Source: Marinobacterium weihaiense
GTDB taxonomy: Bacteria > Pseudomonadota > Gammaproteobacteria > Pseudomonadales > Balneatricaceae
Reading direction: 5' to 3'
Length of the DNA stretch: 64,000 nt
Assembly (NCBI RefSeq): GCF_019061305.1
Contig: NZ_JAHQZT010000001.1
Location: 186,001-250,000, forward strand
This document shows, piece by piece, positions 36,394 through 46,356 of the stretch. The notes under the pieces were generated by a model. It did no database searches. It was not told the origin of the DNA and worked only from the letters and a program-made list of their open reading frames with translations. Position numbers and translations under genes: made by a program. How positions within the stretch are numbered: position 1 is the first letter of the stretch; each line of letters begins with the position of its first letter.

Positions 36394-37461
36394 ATGATCG
36401 ATCTGGACGCATATCTGCACACAATGGCTGAGACTGGCGCCTCTGATCTTTTTCTCAGTGCCGAGGCGCCCGCTCATCTCAAAACGGAAGGTATCATCAA
36501 ACCCCTCGATGACCACGTGCTGACAGCCGAAACCATTGATGCGCTGGCCCGTTCCCTTATGACACCGGCACAGGTTGAGCAGTTCGCGCAGGAACTGGAA
36601 ATGAACTTTGCTCACGCCAGCAGTCATAGCGGCCGCTTCAGAATCAATGTCTACCGTCAGCGCGGCAATACCGCCATGGTCATTCGCATGATTCGCCAGC
36701 AGATCCCATCACTGGAAAGCCTTAACCTGCCTGCTGTGCTGAAGAAGCTGGTTATGCTGCGCAGCGGGCTGATACTGCTTGCCGGCGCGACAGGGTCAGG
36801 CAAGTCAACCAGCCTGGCGGCGATGATTGAGCATCGCAATCAACGCATGCCCGGTCATATCCTGACGGTTGAAGACCCGATCGAGTACCTGCATACCAAC
36901 CAAAAATCCCTGATCAACCAGCGCGAAATCGGTGTTGACACCCTGTCATACACCAGTGCGTTGAAGAACGCCCTGCGTGAAGCACCTGATGTCATTGTCA
37001 TTGGTGAAATACGCGATCAGGACACCATGGAGCACGCACTGCGTTATTCGGAAACCGGGCATTTGTGCCTGTCGACCCTGCATGCCAACAACAGCACCCA
37101 GGCCGTGGAGCATATCGCCAATTTCTTTCCCGAAAGCAGCCATCACAAGGTCAATACCGACTTGGCCATGAACCTGAGGGCGATCGTGACTCTGCGCCTA
37201 ATACGTGATAACACGGGCCACTTCATTCCCGCCACGGAGGTGCTGATCAACACGCCCTATGTCGCCAAGCTGATCGCTCGCGGTGAATTCAGCCGCCTGG
37301 CGGAAGCGATCGAACAGAGCAGCAGCGATGCCGCGCACACGCTCGATAGTAACCTGCTCAGGCTATATCAGCAGGGTCGCATCAGCCTGGAAGAGGCGCT
37401 CAGAAATGCAGATTCTCGCAACAACGTCGCCCTGCGGCTCAAATTGCTGGGCGGCCAATAA
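36394..37461 (+). CDS. pilU: Type IV pilus retraction ATPase, PilU-like
   Basis: PilT-family ATPases power pilus retraction. The 355-residue product starts MIDLDAYLHTMAETGASDLF, has the Walker A motif GATGSGKSTSLAAM near residue 135, the HILTVEDPIEYLH Asp box, the Walker B in VIVIGEIRDQDTM, and the His box HLCLSTLHANNSTQAVEHI. The N-terminal SEAPAHLKTEGIIKPL pattern and the absence of the PilT C-terminal AIRNLI motif favour PilU. No pilT is nearby, unlike in Pseudomonas where they are adjacent. The frame upstream of 36394 overlaps smrB and is not used. Confidence 0.85.
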   Translation: MIDLDAYLHTMAETGASDLFLSAEAPAHLKTEGIIKPLDDHVLTAETIDALARSLMTPAQVEQFAQELEMNFAHASSHSGRFRINVYRQRGNTAMVIRMIRQQIPSLESLNLPAVLKKLVMLRSGLILLAGATGSGKSTSLAAMIEHRNQRMPGHILTVEDPIEYLHTNQKSLINQREIGVDTLSYTSALKNALREAPDVIVIGEIRDQDTMEHALRYSETGHLCLSTLHANNSTQAVEHIANFFPESSHHKVNTDLAMNLRAIVTLRLIRDNTGHFIPATEVLINTPYVAKLIARGEFSRLAEAIEQSSSDAAHTLDSNLLRLYQQGRISLEEALRNADSRNNVALRLKLLGGQ

Positions 37462-37543
37462 GCCCAGCCTCTTTACCCGAGTGTCATAATCAAGTAATTT
37501 ACGCCGTTTTTACCCAGTCGCGTCGAGTAACCGAGGATCCAAG

Positions 37544-38083
37544 ATGGAAACAGCCTACGCCCAGATCATTGAACAGCTCGGAGAGGACCTGAACCGCGAA
37601 GGGCTGAAAGACACCCCCAAACGGGCCGCAAAGGCGATGAACTACCTAACTCGCGGCTACAACCAGTCGCTTGAAGAAGTCGTCAACAACGCTCTGTTTC
37701 CGTCGGACAACAGCGAAATGGTGGTAGTGCAGAACATTGAACTGTACTCGCTGTGCGAACACCACCTGCTGCCTTTCATCGGCAAGGCTCACGTGGCCTA
37801 CATCCCCAACGGTAAAGTACTGGGGCTATCCAAGCTGGCACGCATCGTCGACATGTATGCTCGCCGCCTGCAGATTCAGGAAAACATGACCCAAGAGATT
37901 GCGGAAGCCATTCAGTCCGTGACCGGTGCCGCTGGCGTGGCCGTTGTCATCGAGGCCCAGCACATGTGCATGATGATGCGTGGCGTGGAAAAGCAGAACG
38001 CATCGATGAAAACATCCATGATGCTGGGCACTTTCCGTAACAACCCGGCTACCCGTGCCGAGTTCATGTCACTGCTCAAGTGA
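37544..38083 (+). CDS. folE: GTP cyclohydrolase I
   Basis: FolE converts GTP to 7,8-dihydroneopterin triphosphate at the start of folate synthesis. The 179-residue product has the zinc and active-site motifs [22 protein letters not shown] and [10 protein letters not shown], holding the two Cys and the His ligands. [13 protein letters not shown] is also typical. It is a type IA enzyme. Confidence 0.97.
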   Translation: METAYAQIIEQLGEDLNREGLKDTPKRAAKAMNYLTRGYNQSLEEVVNNALFPSDNSEMVVVQNIELYSLCEHHLLPFIGKAHVAYIPNGKVLGLSKLARIVDMYARRLQIQENMTQEIAEAIQSVTGAAGVAVVIEAQHMCMMMRGVEKQNASMKTSMMLGTFRNNPATRAEFMSLLK

Positions 38084-38095
38084 TTGATCCATTGC

Positions 38096-38114
38096 GGGAG
38101 GGCCTAGCCCTCCC
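38096..38114. terminator. Hairpin between convergent folE and DUF4892 genes
   Basis: GGGAGGGC-CTA-GCCCTCCC is a perfect 8-bp stem with a 3-base loop. The loop is the stop codon of the DUF4892 gene. There is no strong T-run, so efficient termination is uncertain. Confidence 0.6.
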
Positions 38115-38955
38115 TTAGCACCACCACCGCCACCTGGCGACGCCCACCCAGAACACTCGGCGCCAATGCACCAACGCCCTCCACGCGCAGCCGCTTGCCT
38201 TCACCGCCCTTTTCCACAATCAGCCGCTTAAGCCGCGCAGCTGCCTCCTTTGATTGACGCAGCGTCAGATCCAGGTCCTGCCCCTGCCAGTGCACCACCA
38301 GCCAGAGTTCACTTGCGGGAAGCTCTCGCTGCAGCTCGAGCACGGCCTGAACCGTACGATCCGGCGAGTCCGGCCAATCAGGCAGCTCCACATACCCCTG
38401 CTGGCGCAAGCGAACGCTCAGTTCGGTTGATGCCAGCGCTTCGTTTTCCAGCACATCCAGATGCAAATAGACACGGCCATTACCGCGACGTACAGAGTAA
38501 ATGGCGACATGCGCCTGCTGCATGGTAAGCGCGGCATAAAATTGGCTACTGTCGACACCATACAATCGAGCCTGACCGAAGATCTCATTGGCCCAGAGAT
38601 TGCTGGGACCACACTGGCGACCAGCGCATTCGAACAGCACCTCCGCGCCCTTGTTCAGCAGCTGTTCGCGCAGATAGTTGAAACCGGCTTCCGGCGAATA
38701 ACCCGAAGGAAGCTGCCAGGTCATCCGGTTCAACTGGGCCTGCAACCGTTGCTCCCGGTCACTGCGCACCAAGCCATTGATCTTGATAATCCCCCCCAAC
38801 ATCAGCCGGTAATCAGGATCGGCACGCTCCACTTGGCTGATCAAGCGCGACAGGGGAAAGGGATCAAGCCCCAACGGCAGCGCTTCCTGTTGCGCTCTGA
38901 CCGGGGAGATCACCAGCAACAGCACGCTTACCAATAAGAACAGCAGGCTTTTCAT
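38104..38955 (-). CDS. DUF4892 secreted protein
   Basis: The 283-residue protein has a signal peptide (about 1-22, MKSLLFLLVSVLLLVISPV to VRAQ) and a DUF4892-type body with FPLSRLISQVERADPDYRL and the RQCGPSNLWANEIFGQARLYG motif. Its C-terminal half (from about 185) resembles an OmpA-like fold (VQAVLELQRELPASELWLVV and ERLKRLIVEKGGEGKRLRVEG-type rhythm, here KEAAARLKRLIVEKG), which would bind peptidoglycan. AAGGAG lies eight bases before the ATG. Function is unknown. It follows the hydrolase gene by four bases. Confidence 0.75.
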   Translation of the reverse strand: MKSLLFLLVSVLLLVISPVRAQQEALPLGLDPFPLSRLISQVERADPDYRLMLGGIIKINGLVRSDREQRLQAQLNRMTWQLPSGYSPEAGFNYLREQLLNKGAEVLFECAGRQCGPSNLWANEIFGQARLYGVDSSQFYAALTMQQAHVAIYSVRRGNGRVYLHLDVLENEALASTELSVRLRQQGYVELPDWPDSPDRTVQAVLELQRELPASELWLVVHWQGQDLDLTLRQSKEAAARLKRLIVEKGGEGKRLRVEGVGALAPSVLGGRRQVAVVVLREG

Positions 38956-38959
38956 TCGC

Positions 38960-39823
38960 TTACTCCTTGCGCAGGTGCATAACCCCCGCATAAAACCGAT
39001 TGATGATGTTGCCTATTGCTGCAGCTGGCCCTGGTTCCATGTGCAGATGATGGTTGCCTGCCAGCGTCTCACGCTGCAACTGCATGATCAAGGAAGCTCT
39101 CTCCTCGAGCAATGGCGTCCCTATACCGTTTGTCCCCATGAGCAGCAGGGCTGGGGCTTCGATGCGTTGCAAGAACGCACGTATCTGGTCTTCGGACATC
39201 CGTAGCACCGAAGGCAGTGCCAATGCCGGGTCACTGCGCCATCTGAAACCGCTGACGGTATGTACTATAGACCGCTCAACCAGCCAACGTGCCGCCTGCT
39301 CCGTGACAGGAAAACGCCCATTGGCGCGCGCCTCGATCGCTGCTTCCAGCGTCGGATACAAACGCGGAGAACGCTGCTTACGCTGCCGACGCCGAATAGC
39401 AAGGGCCATTTTCTCCGGCAGCTCTTCAGCTGCATCGGCCTGTGGTGCAAGTCCTTCAATCATGACAAGACTGGATACACGGTCCGGCATAGCCCCCGCC
39501 AGCAAGGCGGAAACACCCGCTCCCATAGAGTGCCCCAAAAGGTGAAAACGACTCCACCCCAGCTCATCGGCCACAGCAAGCACATCAGAGACGTTGTCCC
39601 AAATATAATACGGCATGGCTTCGGGGCGGTGCGCCGAAAAACCATGACCGACCAGGTCCAGGGCCACGAGGCGCACACCCTGAAGGTGTGGCTCCAGCGC
39701 CCGAAAGCTCGCTGCATTGTCCAGCCAACCGTGCAGTGCCAACACCGGCAAGCCATCCCCAGGCCCACAAGCGCGGGCAGCCATGACCTGACCATTAACT
39801 TCAAAACGAAGTTCGTCTGCCAT
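38960..39823 (-). CDS. Alpha/beta hydrolase
   Basis: The 287-residue protein has the alpha/beta-hydrolase fold: the oxyanion HGWLDNAASFRAL near residue 32, the nucleophile in LLGHSMGAGVSALLAG near residue 98, and a late His in LAGNHHLHMEPGPAA. Substrate is not predictable. It lies four bases before the DUF4892 gene, in the same direction, so they may be co-expressed. Confidence 0.88.
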   Translation of the reverse strand: MADELRFEVNGQVMAARACGPGDGLPVLALHGWLDNAASFRALEPHLQGVRLVALDLVGHGFSAHRPEAMPYYIWDNVSDVLAVADELGWSRFHLLGHSMGAGVSALLAGAMPDRVSSLVMIEGLAPQADAAEELPEKMALAIRRRQRKQRSPRLYPTLEAAIEARANGRFPVTEQAARWLVERSIVHTVSGFRWRSDPALALPSVLRMSEDQIRAFLQRIEAPALLLMGTNGIGTPLLEERASLIMQLQRETLAGNHHLHMEPGPAAAIGNIINRFYAGVMHLRKE

Positions 39824-39901
39824 TATCGGTTACGTCCCCAGGTTTAAAACGGATTGAACCGCCACTGCACAACAGCCTTGACAGCATGAGTGGCCGCCCA
39901 C

Positions 39902-40360
39902 TCATGCCGGTGCTTCGTCCAGCCAGCGCACCAGCGTTGCCATGCCGGCGGCCGGCCAGTCCAGTTCCAGAAGCGCACCGCTGCAGGTCTGTACCGCCAG
40001 CGGCTCTGGGCGCCCTTCACAGAGCCAACTGATAAGCCGACCACACAGCGGCTGATGTGTCACGACGACAAGAGCATCAGTGTCAGGCACAAAAAAAGCC
40101 TCCATGACCTCCCCTGCCCGCAACGGCGAACCCGACGGAATCAGCGCATCACTAAGCCGATGCTGTCTCCCCTGAAGCAGCTCAGCCGTATGCATGGCTC
40201 GCTGCCAAGGGCTGCTCAGCACGGCATAATCACCCAGCAACCCCGTGAGCCTTTCCTGCATGCACTCAGCCTGATGCAGCCCCACCTGCGTCAGAGAACG
40301 GCGGGGGTCATTATCCGCGCCCGGAACCGCCTGCGCATGCCTCAGCAGTACCAGCTTCAT
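39902..40360 (-). CDS. sixA: Phosphohistidine phosphatase SixA
   Basis: SixA is a small histidine phosphatase that removes phosphate from phosphohistidine, in E. coli on the nitrogen phosphotransferase system. The 152-residue product starts [20 protein letters not shown], with the catalytic RHA motif, and the second His in [16 protein letters not shown]. The ATG overlaps the gpsA stop by four bases, a common sixA-gpsA-like coupling. Confidence 0.88.
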   Translation of the reverse strand: MKLVLLRHAQAVPGADNDPRRSLTQVGLHQAECMQERLTGLLGDYAVLSSPWQRAMHTAELLQGRQHRLSDALIPSGSPLRAGEVMEAFFVPDTDALVVVTHQPLCGRLISWLCEGRPEPLAVQTCSGALLELDWPAAGMATLVRWLDEAPA

Positions 40361-41388
40361 GGCGCTTCCTGACGCGGCAGAACGAATTCAACATCGGTAC
40401 TTTGTACGTTAAGCATCATTCCCCTGGCCACTTCCTTGACCGGCGCATGATTGAAGACCACTTCATAAAGGCCGGATACCAGCGGCATGTAAATGTCGCG
40501 ACTCTCCGCCTTTTCCTTTATCAGACGCAGCGTATTGACCCCTTCGGCTACTTCACCCAGCGCCTCGACAGCCTGCTCAAGGGTCTTGCCTTCACCGAGC
40601 GCATAACCGACTCGGAAATTGCGGCTCAAGGGCGACATGCAGGTTACGATCAGATCGCCCACACCGGCCAGCCCCAGAAAAGTGAAAGGGTTAGCCCCCA
40701 TACTGACGGCAAATCGGCTCATCTCGGCCAGGCTCCGCGTCATCAGCATGCTTTTAGTGTTTTCGCCCATCCCTAGCGCAGCACTCAGCCCCGCGGCAAT
40801 GGCATAGATATTTTTCAGGGTTCCGCCCAGTTCAACACCATAGGTATCACTGCTGGCGTAAACTCGAAAATAGGAACAGTGCAGCAATGCCTGCACGCGC
40901 TCACGCAGCTCGGCATCAGTACTGGCAATGACCGTTGCCGTCAGCTGTTTCTGCGCTACTTCCTTGGCCAGATTGGGTCCACTGAGCACACCCACTCGGG
41001 CACCAGGGCACTCCTGTTCTATGATTTGACTCATTAGACAAAAGGAACCGGCCTCAATGCCCTTGGTCGTGCTGACCAGGAGCTGTTCGGGCTTAAGCCA
41101 AGGGAATGCCTGCTTGAGCACACTGCGAAAGGCACTGCTAGGAATGGCTATAAAGACAGCCTCGGCGTCACACAAGGCATCTTCCAGACTTGTTGTCGCA
41201 CTCAAGGACGGCGCCAGCGTGCAATCCGGGAGGTAACGCCCATTGCGGCGCTGCTCGTTGATCTCGTCCACGGCAGCAGCATTGCGCATCCACAGACGAA
41301 CCTGAAGGCCCTTTTCGGCCATCAGGTTGGCCAGCACCGTACCAAAGCTGCCACCGCCCAGGACGGCCACAGGGGACTGAGGTTGCAT
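40357..41388 (-). CDS. gpsA: Glycerol-3-phosphate dehydrogenase [NAD(P)+]
   Basis: GpsA reduces dihydroxyacetone phosphate to sn-glycerol 3-phosphate for phospholipids. The 343-residue protein has the NAD(P) motif [19 protein letters not shown], the [11 protein letters not shown] segment, the catalytic lysine in [18 protein letters not shown] and the [21 protein letters not shown] motif. It lies between rhlB/small membrane protein and sixA. Confidence 0.97.
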   Translation of the reverse strand: MQPQSPVAVLGGGSFGTVLANLMAEKGLQVRLWMRNAAAVDEINEQRRNGRYLPDCTLAPSLSATTSLEDALCDAEAVFIAIPSSAFRSVLKQAFPWLKPEQLLVSTTKGIEAGSFCLMSQIIEQECPGARVGVLSGPNLAKEVAQKQLTATVIASTDAELRERVQALLHCSYFRVYASSDTYGVELGGTLKNIYAIAAGLSAALGMGENTKSMLMTRSLAEMSRFAVSMGANPFTFLGLAGVGDLIVTCMSPLSRNFRVGYALGEGKTLEQAVEALGEVAEGVNTLRLIKEKAESRDIYMPLVSGLYEVVFNHAPVKEVARGMMLNVQSTDVEFVLPRQEAP

Positions 41389-41429
41389 ATTCTCTCCCTC
41401 GGGTTGAGCACGGGGGCGATGCCCCGCTT

Positions 41430-41642
41430 TCAGGATGGGTCTATCTTGTCCAGCAAACGGCTAATCCCGACAAACAGGAACTTGACCACGACAAAGGACA
41501 ACACGGCCAGCCCAAGGAACAACAGCAACTGGTTGACATCATTAGTCCGCTGAAAGCCTGCAATTGCCACGGCCGCAAAGAAGGCGCTGGCAATCACTGC
41601 CAGCACCGTACTGATTCGCTGCAAATTATGCTTGTCGCTCAT
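41430..41642 (-). CDS. Small membrane protein, two helices
   Basis: The 70-residue product ([20 protein letters not shown] start) has two hydrophobic helices, at about 8-27 and 35-57. I do not recognise the family. The ATG at 41642 lies inside the end of rhlB (overlap 17 bases), which suggests coupling. The ribosome-binding site is weak. It precedes gpsA on the same strand. Confidence 0.6.
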   Translation of the reverse strand: MSDKHNLQRISTVLAVIASAFFAAVAIAGFQRTNDVNQLLLFLGLAVLSFVVVKFLFVGISRLLDKIDPS

Positions 41643-43488
41643 CGTTCGCTCGCGTTTTCTTTTCAGACTGCTCAGACTGCTCAGCATTCAGTGTTGAAGC
41701 CACCTGATCACCCTCAACCGATTTTGCTGTGGGCGCCACGGGCGCATCATCTGACTGTGCAATCGGAGCAAGCTCGTCCGCTTGCTCAGACACAAGCTCA
41801 ACATCAACCTGGTCAGACTCAACGGCCTGCTCGGGCTCCGCCTCATCGACCACAGACACATCAGACCGGGCTTTCGGCGCCAGTTTCGATTCCTGCTCCT
41901 GCTTTGACTCAGCAGCTGCTCCCGTGTCGCCAGACTCAGCTAACTGCCCGCTCAGGGACTCTGAAGAAGTTGTAGATGTAGCTGACTCCTCGTCCGCTGC
42001 AGGTGCAGAAACGGCCTCATCCCCTTCAGTCGCCTCTGCTTCAGCATTAACCAAGTCAACCGCTTCTGCTTCTGCTTCTGCTTCTGCTTCTGCTTCTGCT
42101 TCGATGATGTCTTCCTTGGAACTCTCCGCTTGAGCAGTGCCCTCAATCTCTTGCAGTGGCTTGAGCAGCTCGGCTTCGGGGTGGATACACTCCAGCTTAA
42201 CACCTGTCTCGCGCTCGATATCCGGGATCAGGAAGGAGTCGTCTTCACAGGCGAAGCAGATGGAAGTACCGGTCTGGCCAGCCCTGCCGGTACGGCCGAT
42301 ACGGTGAACATAGTCATCGGCATCTTCAGGCAGCTGGTAGTTGATGACGTGGGTCACGCCATCAATGTGAATGCCACGACCGGCCACATCCGTGGCCACC
42401 AGCACTTCGATCTTGCCGTTACGGAAGTCTTCCAGTGTCTTGAGACGCTTATTCTGCGGAATCTCACCGGACATCAGAGCGGCCTTGATACCGTCCTTGC
42501 TCAGGCGATCCGCCAGCGCCCGCGTTTCATGGCGACGGTTGCCGAATACGATGGCGCGTTCGATGCCATTGATGCGCAGGTAATTGCGCAGCAGCGGGTA
42601 TTTGTCGTCACTGGACACCAGGAACACCTGCTGGGCCACGTTATCAGTGGTCTTGTGTTCAGACTCGATTTCGATCGTGACCGGATCCTGTGTCCACTGC
42701 GAAGCCAGCTTCATCACGTCGTCCGTGAAGGTGGCGCTGTACAGCAGGGTCTGGCGATCCGCCCCCTTACGCGGCGTTTGACGAATAATGGTACGCACAT
42801 CCGGGATGAAGCCCATGCTGAGCATGCGGTCAGCTTCATCCAGCACCAGCACTTCGACGTTATACAGATCGATTTCCTTGTTGCGCACGAAGTCGATCAG
42901 ACGTCCCGGCGTTGCCACCAGAATATCGACCGGACCTGACGCCAGCGCAGCACGCTGCTTGTCGTAATCCATGCCGCCTACCAGCGATACCACGGACAGT
43001 TCGGCATACTTGCCCAGGCCTTCGGCATCCGCCGCAATCTGCAGCGCCAGCTCGCGCGTCGGCGCAATGATCAATGCACGAGGCTCGCCCTTCTTGCGCT
43101 CGCCGTCCAGCGGATAGTCCAACAGATCAGTCAAAATGCCGATCAGGAAGGCCGCCGTCTTGCCGGTGCCGGTCTGAGCCTTGCCGATCAAATCACGACC
43201 ATTCAACGCATGCGGGATGGTGGCCGCCTGAATGGGTGTGCAGTATTCAAAACCAAGATCAGCAATGGCGTGCATCAGCACATCCGGCAAGCCGAAGTCA
43301 TGGAAACGACGCTTGCCCTCAACCACCGGCACCTTGAACATGACCGGTGACCAGTTGCCTTGCGTACGGGAAGCATCGCGCGGCTTGCGCGAGCGGCGAC
43401 GGCGGCGCGGACGGTTGCTGTTCGGCTTCTGTTCGGAGCCGGCTGCGGCTGTGCTGTGTTTCTCTTCAGTACTCAAGATCGGATCCAT
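41626..43488 (-). CDS. rhlB: DEAD-box ATP-dependent RNA helicase RhlB
   Basis: RhlB unwinds RNA in the degradosome. The 620-residue protein has an Arg-rich N-terminus, then the DEAD core at about 60-440: [86 protein letters not shown]. The core matches Pseudomonas RhlB closely. The last 170 residues are a very acidic low-complexity tail with an Ala-Glu repeat encoded by a hexanucleotide repeat. Such a tail is unusual for RhlB and may bind partners such as RNase E. Confidence 0.93.
   Translation of the reverse strand: MDPILSTEEKHSTAAAGSEQKPNSNRPRRRRRSRKPRDASRTQGNWSPVMFKVPVVEGKRRFHDFGLPDVLMHAIADLGFEYCTPIQAATIPHALNGRDLIGKAQTGTGKTAAFLIGILTDLLDYPLDGERKKGEPRALIIAPTRELALQIAADAEGLGKYAELSVVSLVGGMDYDKQRAALASGPVDILVATPGRLIDFVRNKEIDLYNVEVLVLDEADRMLSMGFIPDVRTIIRQTPRKGADRQTLLYSATFTDDVMKLASQWTQDPVTIEIESEHKTTDNVAQQVFLVSSDDKYPLLRNYLRINGIERAIVFGNRRHETRALADRLSKDGIKAALMSGEIPQNKRLKTLEDFRNGKIEVLVATDVAGRGIHIDGVTHVINYQLPEDADDYVHRIGRTGRAGQTGTSICFACEDDSFLIPDIERETGVKLECIHPEAELLKPLQEIEGTAQAESSKEDIIEAEAEAEAEAEAEAVDLVNAEAEATEGDEAVSAPAADEESATSTTSSESLSGQLAESGDTGAAAESKQEQESKLAPKARSDVSVVDEAEPEQAVESDQVDVELVSEQADELAPIAQSDDAPVAPTAKSVEGDQVASTLNAEQSEQSEKKTRANDERQA
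42062..42102. repeat. Hexanucleotide tandem repeat in rhlB
   Basis: GCTTCT is repeated six times perfectly plus a partial copy. On the coding (minus) strand this gives alternating Ala-Glu codons. Copy changes would alter protein length without shifting the frame. Confidence 0.9.
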
Positions 43489-43493
43489 TCAGA

Positions 43494-45602
43494 TTAACGG
43501 TTTATTTCGCGCCGAAACGGAGGCAGCGAGTCTAGCAGTTGTCGCCCGTAGCGTCGCGTCACGACACGACGATCCAGTAACACTACACGCCCCCGGTCCT
43601 GTTCGGTACGCAGCAGTCGCCCTGCGGCCTGCGTCAAGCGCATGGAAGCGGCGGGCACGGTCCAGTCGGAAAAGGCATTGCCGCCACGCGCTTCAATCCA
43701 TTCCGCCATGGTAGCATCGACCGGGTCATCCGGGACACTGAATGGCAGTTTGGTAATAAATACATCAGTCAAATACTGGCCGGGCAGATCCACCCCCTCG
43801 GCAAACGACGCCAGGCCGAAAATGATGCTCGGTTTGGCATTGTCGATCTGTGCGCGATGGCGGCGCAGCGTTTCCTGTTTGCTGTATTCGCCCTGTGCCA
43901 GGACGCTATTTTTAATGGATTCGTCCAGCCGTTCAAGCACTGAACGCATCTGACGCCAGGAACTGAACAGCACCAGGCCCGCCTGCACCGACGGCAGCTC
44001 GCGGTTCAGCACGTCCAGCACCTCGTCGGTATGCGCCTCGGGCTGCCCGGGATCGGTCTTCATGGCCGGCACCTGCAGCACGCCATGGCTGGCATAATCA
44101 AAAGGACTATCCAATCGCAGGGCCGTTGTATCCGGCGCCAGACCGAGTGAAGCAAACAATTGATCGAAGCGCCCCAGCGCCGTCAGCGTGGCAGAAGTCA
44201 CGATGGCCGCATGACAGGCCTGCCACAGATGTTCGGACAAGGTTTCGGCCGCTGAAACCGGCGCACTGCGCAACTCAAGGTCTTCGCCGGAGGGTGATTC
44301 ATGCTTGTTAATCCAGCGCGCGGTCGGCGATTTGCCTTCCACATCCTCACGGGCATAACTGTGTGCCAGCCAGGCGATATGCTGAACGCGCCCCCACAGG
44401 CTGCCCAGCTGCGGGAACCAGCGCTCGGCAGCGGCACGGGGAACATCGGCAATCCCGCCTTCCAGGGCCTCTTTCAACACATCAACGATCTGCTCCAGGT
44501 GCTGCTGAGCACGGTCGGCCGCATGGGCCAACATGGCGCTGGGCTCAATCAGGGGGTCAGGCACCTTGCCGTTGACGAAGCGATAGCGATCCTTGGGGTG
44601 CTGCTCCAGCATCGGACGCAACAGGACCTCCAGCTGCTCCAGCGACAGGCTCATGTCCTCAAACGGACGGTGCAGGCGTTCAACGGGGTCGGTCAGCTGT
44701 ACCGGAGAGCCCGTATCCTGCAGCAGTTGCGCCAGCTGCTTCTGGCCATTGCGCAACAGACGACGACTACTGTCCAGCCGTGCACCGAAGGCAAAGTGAC
44801 CACTGGCCTTGTCGGCCAGGTGGTGGCCCTCGTCAAAGATATAAATGGTCTTTTCGGGCTCAGGCAGTATCGCGCCACCCCCCAGCGCCAGGTCTGCCAG
44901 GACCAGATCGTGGTTGGCCACGATCACATCTGCCTCTTCCAGGCGATCACGGGAACGGTAGAACGGGCAAGCACTGAAATTCAGACAGCGACGATTACTA
45001 CACTGCATGTGATCACTGGTCAGCGGTTGCCAGATACTGTCATCAATCTCTTCATTCAGGGCATCACGGTCACCGTCCCAGCGGCCGGCCGCATAGTCAT
45101 CCATCAAGCCTTGATAACGCAATAGTACATCCGGCGCCAACTGCTCGGCTGCCTCGTCTTCATACAGCGCGATCTGGCCATACACGCCCTGCTGCTCCAG
45201 CAGGTATTCCACCTTGTTCAGACACAAGTAACGGCCACGTCCCTTGGCCAGCTGGTACTTCACCGCCAGCCCGGCATGCGCCTCGACCTCGGGCAGATCC
45301 TTGTTGATCAGCTGCTCCTGAAGCGCAACGGTTGCCGTGGACAACACCAGGCGACACTCTTTCGCCTGCGCCAGGGGGATGGCTGCCAGCAGGTAGGCTA
45401 TGGTCTTGCCAGTACCGGTACCAGCCTCGACCACCCCAACGACAGGGCGTTCATCACCTTCACTCGTGCCGGCCTGTGCCAGGGTGCGCGCAACAGCCGC
45501 CACCATCTGCTTCTGGGCCGGACGTGCCTGCAGCCCCCGGCTTTTGAGAAAGCGGCTGTAAGCCCCCTGGATCTCCTGTTTATGCGCGTCGCTCAGCACC
45601 AC
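43494..45602 (-). CDS. dinG: ATP-dependent DNA helicase DinG
   Basis: DinG is an iron-sulfur superfamily 2 helicase that resolves R-loops and other structures after DNA damage. The 702-residue product has VVEAGTGTGKTIAYLLAAIP (Walker A), the cluster cysteines in GRYLC near 126 and CSNRRCLNFSACPF near 200-212, and the DEGH box IYIFDEGHHL. The C-terminal VI motif is in RLTQAAGRLLRTEQDRGRV. The start is GTG (45602 or 45599). It is divergent from lexA over two LexA boxes, which fits SOS induction. Confidence 0.93.
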   Translation of the reverse strand: MVLSDAHKQEIQGAYSRFLKSRGLQARPAQKQMVAAVARTLAQAGTSEGDERPVVGVVEAGTGTGKTIAYLLAAIPLAQAKECRLVLSTATVALQEQLINKDLPEVEAHAGLAVKYQLAKGRGRYLCLNKVEYLLEQQGVYGQIALYEDEAAEQLAPDVLLRYQGLMDDYAAGRWDGDRDALNEEIDDSIWQPLTSDHMQCSNRRCLNFSACPFYRSRDRLEEADVIVANHDLVLADLALGGGAILPEPEKTIYIFDEGHHLADKASGHFAFGARLDSSRRLLRNGQKQLAQLLQDTGSPVQLTDPVERLHRPFEDMSLSLEQLEVLLRPMLEQHPKDRYRFVNGKVPDPLIEPSAMLAHAADRAQQHLEQIVDVLKEALEGGIADVPRAAAERWFPQLGSLWGRVQHIAWLAHSYAREDVEGKSPTARWINKHESPSGEDLELRSAPVSAAETLSEHLWQACHAAIVTSATLTALGRFDQLFASLGLAPDTTALRLDSPFDYASHGVLQVPAMKTDPGQPEAHTDEVLDVLNRELPSVQAGLVLFSSWRQMRSVLERLDESIKNSVLAQGEYSKQETLRRHRAQIDNAKPSIIFGLASFAEGVDLPGQYLTDVFITKLPFSVPDDPVDATMAEWIEARGGNAFSDWTVPAASMRLTQAAGRLLRTEQDRGRVVLLDRRVVTRRYGRQLLDSLPPFRREINR

Positions 45603-45643
45603 CTGTTCCTCACTCTATTAGCGCCGGGAATTCTATCAAGATA

Positions 45644-45659
45644 CTGGATATATAGACAG
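45644..45659. promoter_or_regulatory. LexA (SOS) box 1
   Basis: CTGGATATATAGACAG fits the LexA consensus CTG-N10-CAG with an AT-rich alternating core. It lies in the dinG/lexA divergent region, 42 bases from the dinG start and 66 bases from the lexA start. Confidence 0.85.
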
Positions 45660-45666
45660 ATAAGGC

Positions 45667-45694
45667 TTGACCTTGAATATATGCTGTATAAAAT
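45667..45694 (+). promoter_or_regulatory. Putative lexA promoter
   Basis: TTGACC (45667-45672) and TAAAAT (45689-45694) are 16 bases apart. The -10 box lies inside LexA box 2, so bound LexA would block this promoter. Confidence 0.6.
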
Positions 45695-45699
45695 CACAG
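45684..45699. promoter_or_regulatory. LexA (SOS) box 2
   Basis: CTGTATAAAATCACAG fits CTG-N10-CAG and is very near the E. coli box CTGTATATA...CAG. It covers the lexA -10 box. The two boxes are 24 bases apart from end to end, like the tandem boxes of E. coli lexA, and allow autoregulation. Confidence 0.88.
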
Positions 45700-45724
45700 T
45701 AAACCGATTGAGGTAATGGCTGCT

Positions 45725-46339
45725 ATGAAACTGACCAAGCGACAAACTGACGTTCTGGATTGTATTCGCCTGTACATCAACACCACCGGGTACCCGCCGA
45801 CGCGGGCCGATATTGCCCGCGAATTGGGTTTTCGTTCCGCCAATGCGGCAGAAGAGCACCTCAAGGCACTGGATCGTAAAGGCGCCATCATTCTGACCAA
45901 GGGCGCTTCTCGCGGTATTCGGCTGCCGGAGGATGACGCCACGGCCAGCAGTGACACCGGGCTGCCGATCATCGGACAGGTTGCGGCAGGCGAACCGATT
46001 TTGGCACAGGAACACGTCGAGGATCAGTGCACTATTTCGGCCGACTTTTTCCGCCCTCGTGCCGACTACCTGTTGAGGGTCAAAGGCATGAGCATGAAGA
46101 ACGTCGGCATTCTGGATGGCGACCTGCTAGCCGTTCATCAGACCCCAGACGCCAAGGACGGCCAGATTGTTGTTGCCCGTATAGGCGATGACGTGACGGT
46201 CAAGCGCTTCAAGCGTGACGGCCGCAAAGTTTATCTGATTGCCGAGAACGAAGACTTCGCACCCATTGAGGTCGATCTGTCGGAACAGGACCTGACAATC
46301 GAGGGGCTGGGAGTTGGAGTGATTCGGCAAGGCAATTGA
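45725..46339 (+). CDS. lexA: LexA repressor
   Basis: LexA represses the SOS genes and cleaves itself when RecA is active. The 204-residue product has a winged helix-turn-helix ([23 protein letters not shown]), the Ala88-Gly89 cleavage site in VAAGEP, and the catalytic pair Ser123 (GMSMKN) and Lys160 (VTVKRFKR). I use the ATG at 45725, which matches the family start; an ATG three codons earlier has a GAGG only two bases away. It lies downstream of two LexA boxes. Confidence 0.97.
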   Translation: MKLTKRQTDVLDCIRLYINTTGYPPTRADIARELGFRSANAAEEHLKALDRKGAIILTKGASRGIRLPEDDATASSDTGLPIIGQVAAGEPILAQEHVEDQCTISADFFRPRADYLLRVKGMSMKNVGILDGDLLAVHQTPDAKDGQIVVARIGDDVTVKRFKRDGRKVYLIAENEDFAPIEVDLSEQDLTIEGLGVGVIRQGN

Positions 46340-46356
46340 CCGACAGAGGTTACACC

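Noticed and set aside
39844-40044. 66-codon minus-strand frame overlapping sixA
   Set aside because: Out of frame with sixA, Trp/Arg rich, no start signal. The 78-base gap between sixA and the hydrolase holds nothing else I can support.
44301-45125. 274-codon open frame on the plus strand
   Set aside because: Antisense to dinG, shadow composition.
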